From: Patagioenas fasciata
Lineage: Eukaryota > Chordata > Aves > Columbiformes > Columbidae
NCBI RefSeq assembly: GCF_037038585.1
Contig: NC_092521.1
Coordinates: 148,208,605-148,272,604, forward strand
DNA: 64,000 bases
Reading direction: 5' to 3'
Below are positions 21,795-34,591 of this stretch, piece after piece (the stretch's first letter is position 1; the number at the start of each line of letters is the position of its first letter). The notes beneath the pieces are model-generated. The model did not search any database. It saw only the letters and a list, made by a program, of their open reading frames with translations, and was not told the DNA's origin. The translations under genes and the position numbers were made by a program.

Positions 21795-21980
21795 GAAATG
21801 TTTGATGTAATTCTTGATGAGAACCAGCTTGAAGATGCTTGTGAGCACCTTGCTGACTATCTGGAAGCCTACTGGAAGGCCACACATCCACCTAGCAGCA
21901 ATCCTCCTAACCAGCTTCTCACTCGCACACTTGCAACAGCCACTCTTCCTATTAGCCCAGGTTCAAATATTAATTTACAG
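21795..21980 (+). CDS. CACNB2: CACNB2 exon: end of GK-like domain and start of C-terminal region (186 nt)
   Basis: The exon codes 62 residues in phase 0. The first part, [20 protein letters not shown] followed by [13 protein letters not shown], ends the folded GK-like domain. The rest ([17 protein letters not shown] and onward) is the Ser/Pro/Thr-rich start of the beta-2-specific tail. This tail differs from mammals more than the domain does, as expected for disordered sequence. The acceptor is TTTATCAG and the donor GTACAG. Confidence 0.98.
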
Positions 21981-23505
21981 GTACAGTTTTTATGCCATCT
22001 CTTCTTTTTTTTCTGTGAACTTCTTCCTCTTCCAAACCACAGTGGTAGTCTGATACTAGGATATGCTGAATATATCTTACTGTTGTTGATAGAGTAAGAG
22101 ATTTTTCAGTAGACATTCACCCATTTCCAGTATAAAAGGCAAATACAGGCACATTATTGTTATTGCCATTGTATTCACAGTAGCATGTGTTTATGTATTG
22201 ACTAGGGGGCTCGTTTTGATTCCAAGGACTAAGCCAGCCTGACTGAAAACATATGGTTATGTGAAGTGGAATACTTAAGATTTCATTGTGCCCAGGACAC
22301 CACTGTGCCAGTAATATGTGTACCAGCCACAAGCATTTTTATAGCTGGCCATATGTAATCCAGTCAGAGGAATAAAACTGGGCTAATACTATGCATGTTA
22401 CAGCCTCTGGTAGCTCTCTGACTGATGGGCAAACTATTGCTAATAGGCAAATCCCAGCCCCAGGTGCCCTGTGTGACAAATTGGGTTACGTACAGAGCAG
22501 ATCCACAGATGTTGCAGGGAATCTGTTCCTCTCCTCCCGCAGGCTGTAGAGTTGTAGAGAATGACTGACTGTATTTGTGAAGTCTCGTGGTCAAAGTGGC
22601 CCTTCCAGTGTTTCCTTTGTTCTTTTATTCATTGGCTATTGCTGTGAAAAGTACATACTTCCTTCAAACCAAACTCTTACGTAAAACCCAAATTCAACTG
22701 CACATTGTGCAGAGAGACCTTGAGAGGCAACAGTGAGAGTGCTGCTGTCTAGTGAGCAGGGAAAAAACAGCCTTTGTTCCATCTCCGCACTGACCTGCCT
22801 GTTGATTTTGGGCATACTGTGTCCTATCTTTTCTCCTTCAGCTTTTGGTTTGTATAATTGTATTAAAGTTTGCAGCATAAGGAGATCCTCTCATTTGTAT
22901 ATGTGCTGTATGGCATGAAATGAGGTCTGTAAAGATGGTACTTCATTATAAACAGTGACTGATGCCCTGAAGCTGAGAGAATCACAGTGGGGGTTAAAAT
23001 ACATCTGTCCCAGCTGAAATAATGGCTTACTACATCTAAATTTCCACCTAAGTTCCATATATGCCCATAAGTTACGTACATGTGTCTGTTAGAATTCATA
23101 ACTTTGGCTAAGAAAGATTCCTCTTTTTAAAAATAAAAAACCAAAAAAACAAGTCTGCATCCAAATTAAAATGCCAAAAAAAATTGCTTTTTGTTTTTAT
23201 AATCTTGCAAAATGATTTTTTGTGTCAAAGAATTCATTCCCTATTAGACAACCACAGACTTGGCAGGTCTGTTCTTTAACAAGAAAAATTGCTTCAGCCA
23301 CCTTGCAGGGTATCATCTCCTTCCCTTGCTTTCAAACGCAGTTGCATGAAAAGAGACGGTAAGCTGTAGCTCACCTCTGCCTTTTTTTTCTGTCCTCAGA
23401 GCTGAAACACCCTGAAAAAAATGTGAGCTGGAAGAATTTCTGAGTATGAGATTCAGTATTGTTGTGTGCAGACTTGCTAGATAGACATGTTCATTATTTT
23501 TCTCA

Positions 23506-23540
23506 AGTTGTTTTTTTGTTTGTTTGTTTTGGGTTTTTTA
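23506..23540 (+). repeat. T/G-rich low-complexity tract
   Basis: Units of TTTG and T runs in the last CACNB2 intron, similar to the other T/G tracts listed. Confidence 0.75.
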
Positions 23541-23656
23541 TGCCTTTTGAGTGTGGATTTAGAGTTCACTTACTCATTTTATTAACCACATTCTCTGAAG
23601 GAACTGCACAGAAATCTAATAACACTTTTCTGAATGTTGTGCTATCTCCTTACAAA

Positions 23657-23695
23657 TTAACAGATTTTTATTTAAAGATTAACAGATTTTTATTT
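23657..23695 (+). repeat. Short direct repeat (17 bp, period 22)
   Basis: TTAACAGATTTTTATTT occurs at 23,657-23,673 and again at 23,679-23,695, separated by five bases. It is probably a local tandem duplication. Confidence 0.85.
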
Positions 23696-26634
23696 CAAAA
23701 ATGAGAATGTATTTGCGCTTTCACAGTTTGTTTGTAGGTCTACTAATCCAAAAGTGTGAAGCAACGGGGATCCCTTTGGATTAGAACTTTTACATTCCTT
23801 TTGTTTCATTTTTCTGTGATACATTTTCAGCTGACATCTCAAACCTAACCCTGTCACGGTCTTGGAATAGGGTGGGTTTATTTTCTAGTCACAGTGGCTC
23901 AGTCCATTCTCTGAATAGTGTTAAGACCCTCTATTTGGAGAATTTAAAGTCTGTGTCTGTGCCATTTTTGCGGACTGTTCGGCAGAGAAAAACCATCCAT
24001 TTGGCTTGGAGTGGCCACATCCGCACTGCAAAGCATTTGAATCATTCTCCCCTGGGTCCAGTGCAGCACCCCATTGCCATGAGACATAGTTGTCTTTTCT
24101 GGTTTTCAGTCCTGGGTGTACATTGTAATGACAGGTTTGTGTTGCCAGCTGCCAGAGTGGTATTTTTATAGCATGATGCTGACTGTGTGCATTGCATGGA
24201 ACGAGGTGCTTGAACATGTGAGGCCTTTTGGGACTGTGTGAAATGAGTCGGTGAAGACCATACCCCACCTGTCTATCTAATGGAGAGCTTTGGAACAAAC
24301 TGTCCTGACAACTGTTCTCAGGTTTCCTCTTGTAGGGAAATACTTGGCTATTTCCAAAAGAAGACTGGAGCAGCCTCACACATACATGGTGCAGGTGGAT
24401 AGGGACCACTGGATGGAAATAAAGAGCAAGCCAGATTGACTGTGTGGACACAGACTTCTCTCTCTCTTCTTTCAGTAGCGCTTAAACTTCTTTCCAAGGA
24501 CCCCTACATCTTTGAAATTACAACCTGGTTAATGAAACTGGCTTATCTCAAACTTACCTCCATTTTAGGCAAAAAACCTTATGAGATTGTGCCATAAAAT
24601 TCCTGCACTGTGGTACCTAATTTAAATCAGAGCCCTAATTTCTTTGCGAACCACAAGCCAGACCCTAATCCAGATTCAAACATTACCTGCTCAGCGTCCC
24701 TGTAATATTTAGAATAAGTTACCATCAATGAATTTGCCTACAAATCCCAATAGCCCAAACACTATTATGAAATTGCAGGTATTGGTTCTAAATTTGTTTG
24801 TTGACTGTGCTTCTCCACGTCTCATCAAAGCAGAGAAGATGCATCTGAGTTTGTAAAAGTAGCATTCTATTCAAAGCAGCTTCAAATTTTGCATTTGTTC
24901 TCAAACCACAGCAATGAAAGATTTTATTAGTCACAATTATGTATATAGGTACATACATATTTGGCCTTTGACCATATGAGAATTCAAGGGTTTCATGTGT
25001 GTACCCAGTTTATGTGCCTTAAAAAGTCATGCTTGTGAACTAATAGAAATGTGTTTGCACATCCAAAGCAGGTATTGCTTTAGACTCCTTAGCTTTTCAC
25101 TTGATTTATAATTCACCTCTGTTCAGTCATTTCTCTTCACTTTGAACATCATAAAAACAAGAACAAAAAAGAAATTTGACCACTGTTTCTGTTGCCTTGT
25201 TCTCTTTTATACCATTTGTTTCAAATTAGGAACACAAGGAGCAGCCCAGCTTGTCACTGGGAAGTTTACAGAATGAAATGTTGTCTTAGAAAATGAAGAT
25301 TTGTCAGATTTATCAAATTGCCAATTTCAAATTGCCTTTTATAATTTTCTGATAAAATATAGATTTGTTCCTGTCCAATTTCCTATCATTTTATGGTTTG
25401 GGTTGCTAGGAAACCCACCTGCCAGGATCTGTGGCTGAAGGACAACATTTCCGCTTTCCCCTAGCTCCTTTCCACAAAATAGACAGAAAGAAGATACATC
25501 TGTGGGCTGCCCTGGAGGCAATCCTTATTTTTAGACAACTGTGAACATAGGAGGGCAAACTTTAGACTAACTTGAGTAAATTCAAAACAGTCTCACAAAC
25601 AAATGCCTGGATAACTTCGTTAAAACCTACTTTAATTTTGTGCCAGTAGAGATGATTTTTGTCTTGATGTTCTTCACCTCATATGAGAAGGATAATCTAG
25701 TTTCACCATAAACTATGTCTTCAAATTTTGCAATTAATCTTGAGAAGTCTTTGGCTGTGGTTTGGAAATAAAAGCAGGTTAATGTAATGAAACCCCCAAA
25801 TGAGTTAAATAATGCCACTTGTTCATTTTGCAGTGATTTCAAAGCATTATGCTGGTGAAGAGTAGGTTTGTTATTACCTGGTAATTTTTATTTCAGTCTT
25901 TTAATAGTAGTGGTGTGTTAGGAAATTCTATAGGTGATAATATCACTCTCCTCTTGCTTTTCTTGGCAATGACCTGTATTCTTGAGCTGTTAAAATTATG
26001 AGGTCAAAGTTTAATTTTTCATTACTGTGAAGAAATGGAATTATTGCTGAGAAAAACAGAAGGTCAGTGGTACTATTAGTATCATAATACAAACTTCATT
26101 CATACTGGATTCAATTGCTTTTCTTTTTTTTTAAAGCTACTTTAAAAGAGCCAAGGTTTCGTATTTTGGTTCTCTGCTGGAATCCACTTCCTCAGCCCTT
26201 TAAAATCACTTTGCCATAGTGGTTGTTTCCAAGCAGGCATCTGTAAACTCTCAACCGATACACAGTATGTCCTCTAATTTTTCTGCAGTTAGTCCTGCTT
26301 CTGCACGCTCTCTTCTTGTCTGGAGTGTGGTAGGCAATTATTGCTAATGGGAATAGTCGGAAACATCACAGGAGACAAGAAAGTGTTGCAGAATAACCTG
26401 AGTGCTACCCTCCATTCTGATGAGCATGAAAGGAATTGTTTGTATTATAATACTGAAATTTCAGTGCAAGTTGAAGTCTAATGTGTTTTTTTTTCCTAGT
26501 TTAGATTCACAGTGGATTGTTGTGTACTTAAATTGGTTTGGTTTCATGATACTTTCTAGTTGAATTTGATATTGGGGAAGGTTTTTAGATGTGTACTTCG
26601 TGTACGTGAGCTTAACTGCTGGTTGTGATAGCAG

Positions 26635-27123
26635 GGATCTCAAGGAGACCAGAGGAATGACCATTCAGTCCCTGAACGCAGCGGTTCACAAATTGAAGAG
26701 GAAGCACGGGTTGAATCCATCAAGAAATCCCAGCATCGCTCTTCCTCGAGCCAACACCACAACCATCGCAGTGGTGTTAGAGGCCTTTCTAGGCAAGAAA
26801 CTTTTGACTCGGAAACACAAGACAGCAGAGATTCGGCTTACGTGGAGCCACAGGAGGACTACTCACATGAGCACGGTGACCACTATGATTCTCACAGGGA
26901 TCACAATCACAGAGACGAGTCCCACGGGAGCAGTGATCACAGACACAGAGAATCAAGGCATCGCTCAAAGGAGAGGGACCGCGAGCAGGACCACAATGAA
27001 TGCAACAAACAGCGTAGTCGTCATAAATCAAGGGACCAATATTGTGACAAGGATGGGGAAGTGATATCGAAAAAACGTAACGACGCAGGAGAATGGAACA
27101 GGGATGTTTACATCCGTCAGTAA
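26635..27123 (+). CDS. CACNB2: CACNB2 terminal coding exon, C-terminus and stop
   Basis: The exon codes the last 162 residues and TAA at 27,121-27,123, in phase 0 from the preceding exon (acceptor GATAGCAG). It begins [19 protein letters not shown], passes [20 protein letters not shown], then a His/Asp/Arg-rich repeat-like stretch ([20 protein letters not shown]), and ends [13 protein letters not shown]. This beta-2-specific tail separates the gene from CACNB1, CACNB3 and CACNB4. It is predicted to be disordered and holds many Ser/Thr phospho-site candidates. Two overlapping frames across this exon are shadows. Confidence 0.98.
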   Translation, partial: GSQGDQRNDHSVPERSGSQIEEEARVESIKKSQHRSSSSQHHNHRSGVRGLSRQETFDSETQDSRDSAYVEPQEDYSHEHGDHYDSHRDHNHRDESHGSSDHRHRESRHRSKERDREQDHNECNKQRSRHKSRDQYCDKDGEVISKKRNDAGEWNRDVYIRQ

Positions 27124-27678
27124 CTTTTGCCTCTGGCAGTCTTGTGTTTCTTTGAAGTCTTGTAACAATGCCCCTGAAAATATCTTCGGGTTCTTCATTG
27201 CAGAACATATGGTATCTTTCTGTATGCTGATTTGTATTGCTGTTGCTTGCATAGCAATAGCATGAAATAGAATATTCATATACTTATTTTTTGGTTAGTG
27301 CTATATGAATTAGCGTAGTACAACCGCAGGGTTCCTGATGTTGTACTATGCCATTTTTCAAGCTGTTTTTTGGTAGCTGCCACTTGAACAATATCTGTTG
27401 CCATCAAGGTGTTGTTAGTATTTTTTAAAAAAAGGTACATTTGATGTTTAATAACTTCCCGTGTATTCAGCAAGCCAGAATCAGCACATAAAAAATCTAA
27501 AACTTTTTGTCTGCTCTGATTTTTCATTTGTATGCACTTGATTTGCATATTGATTTGCGAGTCACTATCTGTTGCTTGAACCTCTGGTGGACTCCATTCG
27601 AAGACAGAATTCAGTCTTGCCTTACACACAGGGGATCATGAAGTCAAGATCTATTTTCTATGTACTGGTACTGTGTAC

Positions 27679-27686
27679 TGTATATA
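27679..27686 (+). promoter_or_regulatory. CACNB2: Pumilio response element in CACNB2 3' UTR
   Basis: TGTATATA, the core of the PUM1/PUM2 binding motif, lies 556 nt after the stop codon on the sense strand. Such sites promote mRNA decay or localisation in animals. Function here is inferred from the motif alone. Confidence 0.5.
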
Positions 27687-28444
27687 CAGTTTATAAATGT
27701 TATTTCTGCAGACACCTTCTTACTATATAAGTTTGATCACACTGTTTTAAGAGTCCTAATGCCAAGTCAGCAGATTTGCTTTTGAATTACTGGCAACTGG
27801 AACTAGCCTCATTTAGGAAATCTGTAACAGTGTTCAATCTAAATACTTTTTCTTCTGTAGCAGAAAGCTTATACTTATTGTAAATATGAATGAGTGCTTC
27901 AGATAAAGGGTCTAACTCTTATACCTTTACGCAGTCCTTGCAAACCCAATTTTGCATTTTAAATTTATGGTAAAGATAACAAACTTACTACTATAAATTA
28001 TTCTTCTCTGTACAGGTCACAAAATTGCAATGGACACAGCTTAGTTTTTGTTTTATTGTCAGAATACCAGAGCACAGATGACAGAGGTGTGTATGTGAGC
28101 GGGTGGGTGGTGGATGGGCGGACGTGTGCGTGTGCACGTTAGGCAGCGAAGCGTGAGAACCTACTGAAGAAAACAAAGGTTATTCAGAAGCCCAAGCCTG
28201 TTTCTTCATTTTGTCTGTTAATTTCAAAATCCAAATTGCAGTCAAGGAATATGAGGGAGTTTACTGTCCCAGGTAATTGAGAAAGCATAAATCTGCTGGC
28301 TCTTTGTTGAGACTTCAGGAGAGTAAAAACAGGCAAATGTTACTGTGAGTGTTTCACTGGAAATGTAAAATCTTTGTGTTTTAGAGTATTTGTTTTAGTA
28401 AGAAAAGTTTACACAGCTTGTGGAGAGTTATTTTGTTGGAAAAT

Positions 28445-28450
28445 AATAAA
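28445..28450 (+). terminator. CACNB2: Candidate CACNB2 polyadenylation signal AATAAA
   Basis: AATAAA is followed within 10 nt by a T-rich stretch (TTTTTGTAGC) suited to a downstream element. It is the first canonical hexamer after the stop codon that I noticed. Alternative distal sites are possible. Confidence 0.5.
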
Positions 28451-29523
28451 TTTTTGTAGCTTCTCCACTTTTTCTACACTTGCCAATTCCTCTGCATTCC
28501 CGCTTTGCAGCCAGCTCACTGCTTTTCCTTCACCTCAACTGTTGTGCTGCTAGTGAGAGCTTAGAAAAATGACTGTGACGAAACGCTCTGTTATGAGCTT
28601 GTTAGAGAAAAGGCCTTGAAATCAAAGGGAGTGAACACTTTTTTTTTTTTGCATTGAGCACCCATTGCACTGGTAGGTGGGGGGAAAATCACTATTATTT
28701 TTGACTACAGCTTCCATACTCTTGCCTAGTGTAAAAGCTGTTCTGCATCACACATAGTCTTTGTAGTTATTGTATGAATGAAATACTTTTTGTATTTCAC
28801 TGTAAATAGCACATTATATAAAGACTGTATTGGGATAATAATTAATTTAGCTGGAAGTTCTTTTTATTTATTATTTTAATTCTGGGAATATCAGCATTGC
28901 CTGATTTTTGAATATCATTTTAGTGAAATGGATAAGATATATGGCAGGTGCATGTTTGTTTTCTCCAATCTCCTATTCCAGCATCCAAGCAATTCAGGTT
29001 ATCTCCCTTAAACATACTCTGTCCTCCCTCTTCCACCCCTGTCCCTAATGCTTTATATGCATTGTTTTACAAATTCTGCTGTTGGGTATCTGGCCACCCC
29101 TCCCAGTGCTGCTGACTGTTGTGGTTATTCAAAGCATGAACTGTGGGGAACACAAGGAAAAGGGTATTTTTTTCTAGAATTAAAATTCTCAGTGTTCATC
29201 TAAACATCACTAAATGACTATGTAGACAAAGGAAGCATAGGTAAGTAGATCTGTTGTATTACTAAATGGATATATGAGTATATAAGCAGTGGCTCTTGAT
29301 ATGAGAAGATTTTCAGGGTATCAGTGGAAAAATGACATTGAAAGACTCTGTTGTTTGAATCCAATCATGTAAACAGGAAGAGAAGTTCTGTTGTCCTGCT
29401 CTGCAGAGCCTGGCTTTAGCTGTTTTACCAGCTTCAGTAAGTGCTGCTTCTCCCTACAACTGTTACATGACAGCTGTGTCCTCCAGAAAGTGATCTATGG
29501 ATTCCACTTCAATATCTTGAATT

Positions 29524-29630
29524 TTGGGGGTTGGTTTGTTTGTGGTTTTGTTATCTTTGGTTTAGTTGGGGTTTTTGTTTGTTTGTTGTTGTTTTTTTTT
29601 TGTTTTGTGTTTGGTTTCTTTTTTTTTTTT
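29524..29630 (+). repeat. T/G-rich low-complexity tract
   Basis: About 105 bp of TTTG/TTGG units and T runs just downstream of CACNB2. Confidence 0.8.
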
Positions 29631-32384
29631 CCATTTAACTTCTGCTCCACAGTGTTTATTTTCAATCTTTCTTAAAAGTATTTTTAAGGAATGTTTGGCA
29701 GAATTTCAAAGCACTGAGTAGCGTATGAAAACCATGGAGTAGGTGGCAATGTATAGACAAATAAATGAGAAAATAAAGAGCATAGTCCAAGTCCTAATAT
29801 TTAAGTATGGCCTATATATTAATTTATGGAATATAAATATCACAAAAAAGGCACGTCCAAATCCAACTAATGAGAGAATCATATTTTGTATAGTGCTACT
29901 AATTATGTACAGACAACATATATTTGCATTTCTTAGGCAGACTCGTTCAGTAGGTTTTTATTAGCCTTGCCAAGATACTTTCCTTCAGTTATTGTTTTAA
30001 GAGTGACAAATCATTTGTAATGTGAGCTTTTACTACACATATTGCACAATCCCACCTGCCTGCTGAGCACTACTTTGAAAAGCACTTTAACAGAATTATA
30101 TCGATAAGAAGCTTTAAGAATACTCCAACTGGAGGACATATCAAAGGTTATTGTGATGAAATGTCCTTGCGGACTTTCTCCAATAGAAAGTTTAATATTA
30201 TTGTTTGCATTAGGATACTAATGAGTTCATATTTCTGTATCTGGTTTCAGGAGCTTTGAATTTGAGGAATGGTAGAGGTCCCAGTGAGCTCCAGTCTTCT
30301 TATGTATGTGTGGTACAAAACAAACTGTAAAATTTATATTCAAAGGAGCTAGAACGATAATAAAACCAGTGAGACAGAAGGAAAGGAAGGTAAAATAGTT
30401 AAGTGACAGATAGGTCTTGTCAGCTCTCACTCTATATTTTTCTAAAGAATTTCAGTATAGGGAATAGGATGCATTTTAACATTTACATGTATATATGTTA
30501 AATGTTAAACTTATTTTTGCATGTCTTTTCAAATGAATACCTATCAGTGCTGTTCAGCAGCCCAAGTCTATCCTTTATCAGTTGTTCAGTGTCACACAGA
30601 CATTATGGAAAAAATTCTCGATGAGGAACAGGAAGGAGGCAAGAATAACAGTCTCCAGACCTGTTAAAGGACAGGACAGAGGGATGAATAAGCAAACAGG
30701 TTTGTGCATAAAGGCAGCATCTGCAGGAGTTATGAGCTGAAACTATTTTGAAATCAACCCATACATTACTGCCTAGAAAATTTTTAAAATCTTCTAGAGT
30801 ATTCATTAATTCATATTCTGTGTCTGGCATCAAGAATTCAGAACTGGAGAAGAGTTCCAGGATTTTTACTTCTCAAGGTATAAAACTGAATAGTTTCTCC
30901 TCAGGATTTGGCCCTAATTAATGAAGACTGGTTTTAAAGCCACCATGAGTCTAAGTGCAGTACCCGCTTTCACATGAATTTGTGAAGTCTTAACCTATGA
31001 CCTTTATTACGAATGGAGGATAAGGAAATAAAGTTCTACTCACCAAACCCTGAATGAAAGTAGAGACCTATCTTCATTTCTCCCTTCTTATCTGGTTACT
31101 CGTCCTAGACATGCAGCTCCTGCCCAGGTCTGACACTCTGCCCCTTAATACTTACTGGGTTTTAGGAATTTGTTAGGAATTATCATTGTTAAGCTCTGTC
31201 AGTTTGTAAAGTCATATCCCATGTTCTGTGACGCCTGCAGCAGCTTTACTATGGCCCATTATCGTTCCCTTAGCTGGAATGCTGAGTGGTCTGATTGCTT
31301 TTAATCAGCATCCGTCCAAAGTAAAAAAGTTGGTGTAAACCACTTCCTGTGTTAGTTACTAAAGCCTCTTCAAGATTTATTTTGGGTTGTGGTTACATTT
31401 GACCTCTGATTGCTTTAACACATCAGGCTGAAAGCTATTTCCCAAATGACTTCTGACTTTAATTCTATTCTGTCAATGAAAACAAAGCACATCTTGCAAA
31501 AAACTCTATTAAATGGTCTAGAGGAATAACAGATGATAGATAAATTATTTTTCAAAAAGTGTAATATAACATTTCTGTTGTACACATATTTATTACTTTA
31601 TTGCAGATCTTTCACCAAAATTTTAGTTCTTCTATCATCTGTAAAGTCTGTGAATGCCATTTTTATTGTGAATGTTTTTAATCAAATGTTATTCAATTGA
31701 ATTTATTGCTTGGCAATTTGTCTGTAATTTATTTCCCCACTTTTATATAACAAACTGTTACATATGAGCTTACAGTAGTTTTATAGACAGTTTCTTTTTA
31801 TAACTTACCATCCTAGAGATGTGTTCCTACGCAGCCCCAAAAAAGATTTATATCAGATATAATAGAGATTAAGCTGGTTCTTCCAACTCATCCACGTTCT
31901 CTTTTCTTACTTTATTCTTACCACTTTTATCTACCGTGCTTACTTACCCTGCAATGAATTCCAGCAGTACAAAATGGGATTTGCTCATACATTTTTTTAG
32001 TCCTGACCAATTAAACATAAAAAGAAGGTTCTTTATATTTTGAAGTACCCACTCCAAAGTAATTTCTTGTTGATGATCACCAGCCTATTCCTTACTAAAC
32101 TATTCTCTTTTCCACAAAAAGCCTATGAAATCCTATGATCTAGAAATTCATGGACTCCATGACACTGAAAAAGGAAGAAACTATATAACAATTTAATACC
32201 ATACTAGGCTGCCTATTTTAATATCTTTATATTGACCAATATAAGTATTTAGATCTGGCACTATTACTAATCAGTCTGCAAATGGATAAAGTAGTTTTCA
32301 GACTTTCTTAAAGACAGGATCTGATTGCATGCCTAACCTATCTGTTTTGTAGGGTTAATCTTTCATTACAATGACAATAACTTT

Positions 32385-32440
32385 AAAAAAAATATATATA
32401 AATATCTCATATAGCATATAAATACATATATATATTCAGT
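32385..32440. repeat. TA-rich simple sequence
   Basis: Alternating TA and ATA units with interruptions. It is low-complexity sequence in the intergenic interval. Confidence 0.7.
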
Positions 32441-34585
32441 TGTTCTTCAGTGCCAAACACTGAAGCATGATGGTTCAGTGTGTAAAGCATTCTTGTCAGG
32501 AAAGTAATCCTATTATATATACACACCATTCACCAAAACTGTAACAATGAGAAAGTATTCCTGCACTTCTGGTTAAAATCACAGTAAGATTGGGAAATTA
32601 AAAAAAAAAAAGGGCGTCCATCCAACTTCAGTCATCCAACTTAGCCAAGCCTATAGTCAAAGGAATGACTTTGGCTCCTTCAAGGGATGCTTTAGAGCAT
32701 CTTAATAGGGTTTCTGTCCAGACCTGCCTGATAGAGAAGTCTCTCTCCCACCACACCCTGCTCCCCAGTTCCAGCAGAGAGCAGGGCCTCCGTGAAACAG
32801 CTGAGGCTCATCCCCTTCATATGCTCAGTGTGCTTCTGTCCAGCAGTTGACTTCTGCAGAAACAACTCTCATAAAATTCAGATACCAGTAATTTTTTCAG
32901 GTGAAGTCTGGTCTACAATTATACTGGAATCAAATACAAATGAGTTACTTTGTCTTTCCCCCAGCCCAGAAACTTCTCATATAACATCAAGTGAGATCAC
33001 TGTCTTGAAAAGCCTGTTTATTATTCAAAATGAAAGAAATCTGGGAAAGTCTCAACAAATCTTCCACTAAAAGTTCAGCAATCTTAATTCTTTCAAATTC
33101 AGCATTGCACAAATCCTGCTACTGAAACTGGAGGCAAAATTCCCTACTTTATATGCATATGCAAATTTCAGTATATAGTCTGTGTCTGCTGATACACGTT
33201 TACAGAATTTATATATTCTGCAAAAAAGAAAACACTTTTTATCAGCACTGAGTTAAAGAATTCAACATGTACTTACAATAAAGGACTAATCCCTTTTGTT
33301 ACCAAGTAATTATTTTAGCCATATTTAGACTAAAAAGACTGTAAATTATAGCATGAGCTTTCATGATTCTAAATAGGCTATCTCACCTACTACTGATGAA
33401 ACAAAATACTTTGTCTTCTTTAGACATGTTATAGTTAATGGAAAGGAGTGACTAACAAGAGCAGACAAGTAGTAGACAACAATTCTATCCTCCTACCCTG
33501 CTAGCACAGGCCTTAGAGAGGATGTACTGGTCAAGCCTGCAGAACAGAAGGGCCATTTGTTTTATTTAAAATCAGTAAAAAACACACGGTATAAAAACAT
33601 TTATAGCAAATATAAGTAAACAATGAGAATACTGAGAAACAGAATTGTATGAATTGTTTTGATTGCCAGCAAATGCAAAAGCACTTCTGACAGTATGAAG
33701 ACAAATTTTAAAAGGACTATCACTATTTTTAATCCAACCAAACAGTTATGTGTGTAAAGACAGACATTTTTAAGATAATGCTTTTAACAACTGGAAATTG
33801 ATGACTGAGGAAAAAACCAAACACATAGAGATGTCAGTTTATGGTTTTGAATTGTACTTACCTTTTCCCTCTAATTTTAGTGCTACTGTCAGTTCCAGCA
33901 GTACTGAGAAAACAGAAGACTGTTCAAACAGAGAACATCTCTGGCAACTGGAGCAAAATTTTCAAATTCATCTAACACTTTTAAGAAATTTAGATTATTA
34001 AAACTTTGAGCAGTGTATTAAGGCAGTTCTCATTAGCTTGCTTCCCCAGTTTCAATTTTCATATGATTTTAGCTGGTGATGCTTTCTAACCAATAAAGAG
34101 TTAATATTCTTAGTTGTTTGAAAGGTGATTTGCAGCATTTCAGATGGTATTATGCATTGTTTTCTGTCTTTTGATATATTAATCACAACTGTAGCCCCTT
34201 CTGTTGCAAATGTTTCATTTTAAAATTGTCACTTGTCAGCCAGTCCAATAGGCTATTATTTCAGAACCAATACAGTTTATGCATGGGAAGTTTGATGTTG
34301 AAACAATATTTATTTACATTCCCAGAGTGAGATGGTTTAATATATTCATGCTGCTATAAAAGACATGCTACAAAGCCTAATCGTATTTTGTGTATATACT
34401 ATGTGTACAGAAAATCTTGCCTGTATTAAAATAAAAGAGAAATGAGGTTCTAAGTATCAATTTATAAAAGTTATTTGCAAAATGTTACAGTGTTTCATGA
34501 AGCACCATTTAATGAAACATTAACTATTGGTAAACCTCCATAGAAACTACCTTTTCCAAAATTCATGAGAATAGTTCCAAACTAT

Positions 34586-34591
34586 TTTATT
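34586..34591 (-). terminator. NSUN6: Candidate NSUN6 polyadenylation signal
   Basis: TTTATT on the + strand reads AATAAA on the NSUN6 strand, 384 nt beyond the stop codon. A second copy at 34,309-34,314 would give a longer 3' UTR. Which one is used cannot be told from sequence. Confidence 0.5.

Larger units (their letters stand above)
21981..26634 (+). other. CACNB2: CACNB2 last intron
   Basis: This 4.65-kb intron ends in acceptor GTGATAGCAG. The T-run preceding that acceptor is far upstream (about 26,485-26,500), so its pyrimidine tract is poor. The intron holds a T/G-rich tract at 23,506-23,540, a 17-bp direct repeat at 23,657-23,695 and an unexplained 176-codon antisense open frame at 23,921-24,451 (see findings). 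Confidence 0.75.
27124..28900 (+). other. CACNB2: CACNB2 3' untranslated region (end approximate)
   Basis: The UTR follows the stop codon directly. It contains a Pumilio-type element, A/T-rich instability-like motifs (TTTATTTATTATTTTAAT near 28,863) and a canonical AATAAA at 28,445-28,450. A weaker TATAAA-type variant lies near 28,817. The true end is not fixed by the sequence; 28.47 kb or about 28.85-28.9 kb are the most plausible. Antisense open frames here look accidental. Confidence 0.65.
28901..34585. other. Intergenic DNA between convergent CACNB2 and NSUN6
   Basis: This tail-to-tail interval has no recognisable gene. It holds a T/G-rich tract at 29,524-29,630, TA-rich sequence near 32,385-32,440 and another + strand AATAAA at 29,772-29,777 that could serve very long CACNB2 transcripts. 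Non-repetitive sequence near 31,150-31,400 may be a conserved element (see findings). Open frames up to about 94 codons are unconvincing. Confidence 0.7.

Noticed and set aside
26591-27208. 157-codon (+) and 139-codon (-) frames over the last CACNB2 exon
   Set aside because: The true reading frame is fixed by splicing phase and by the VYIRQ end. These are shadows in other frames.
27276-27629. 117-codon minus-strand frame
   Set aside because: It lies antisense within the CACNB2 3' UTR and shows no recognisable motif or promoter.
28060-28145. GT-rich stretch in the CACNB2 3' UTR as a microsatellite
   Set aside because: The GTGTGT/GGGTGG units are too irregular to call a repeat array. It was left as part of the UTR.
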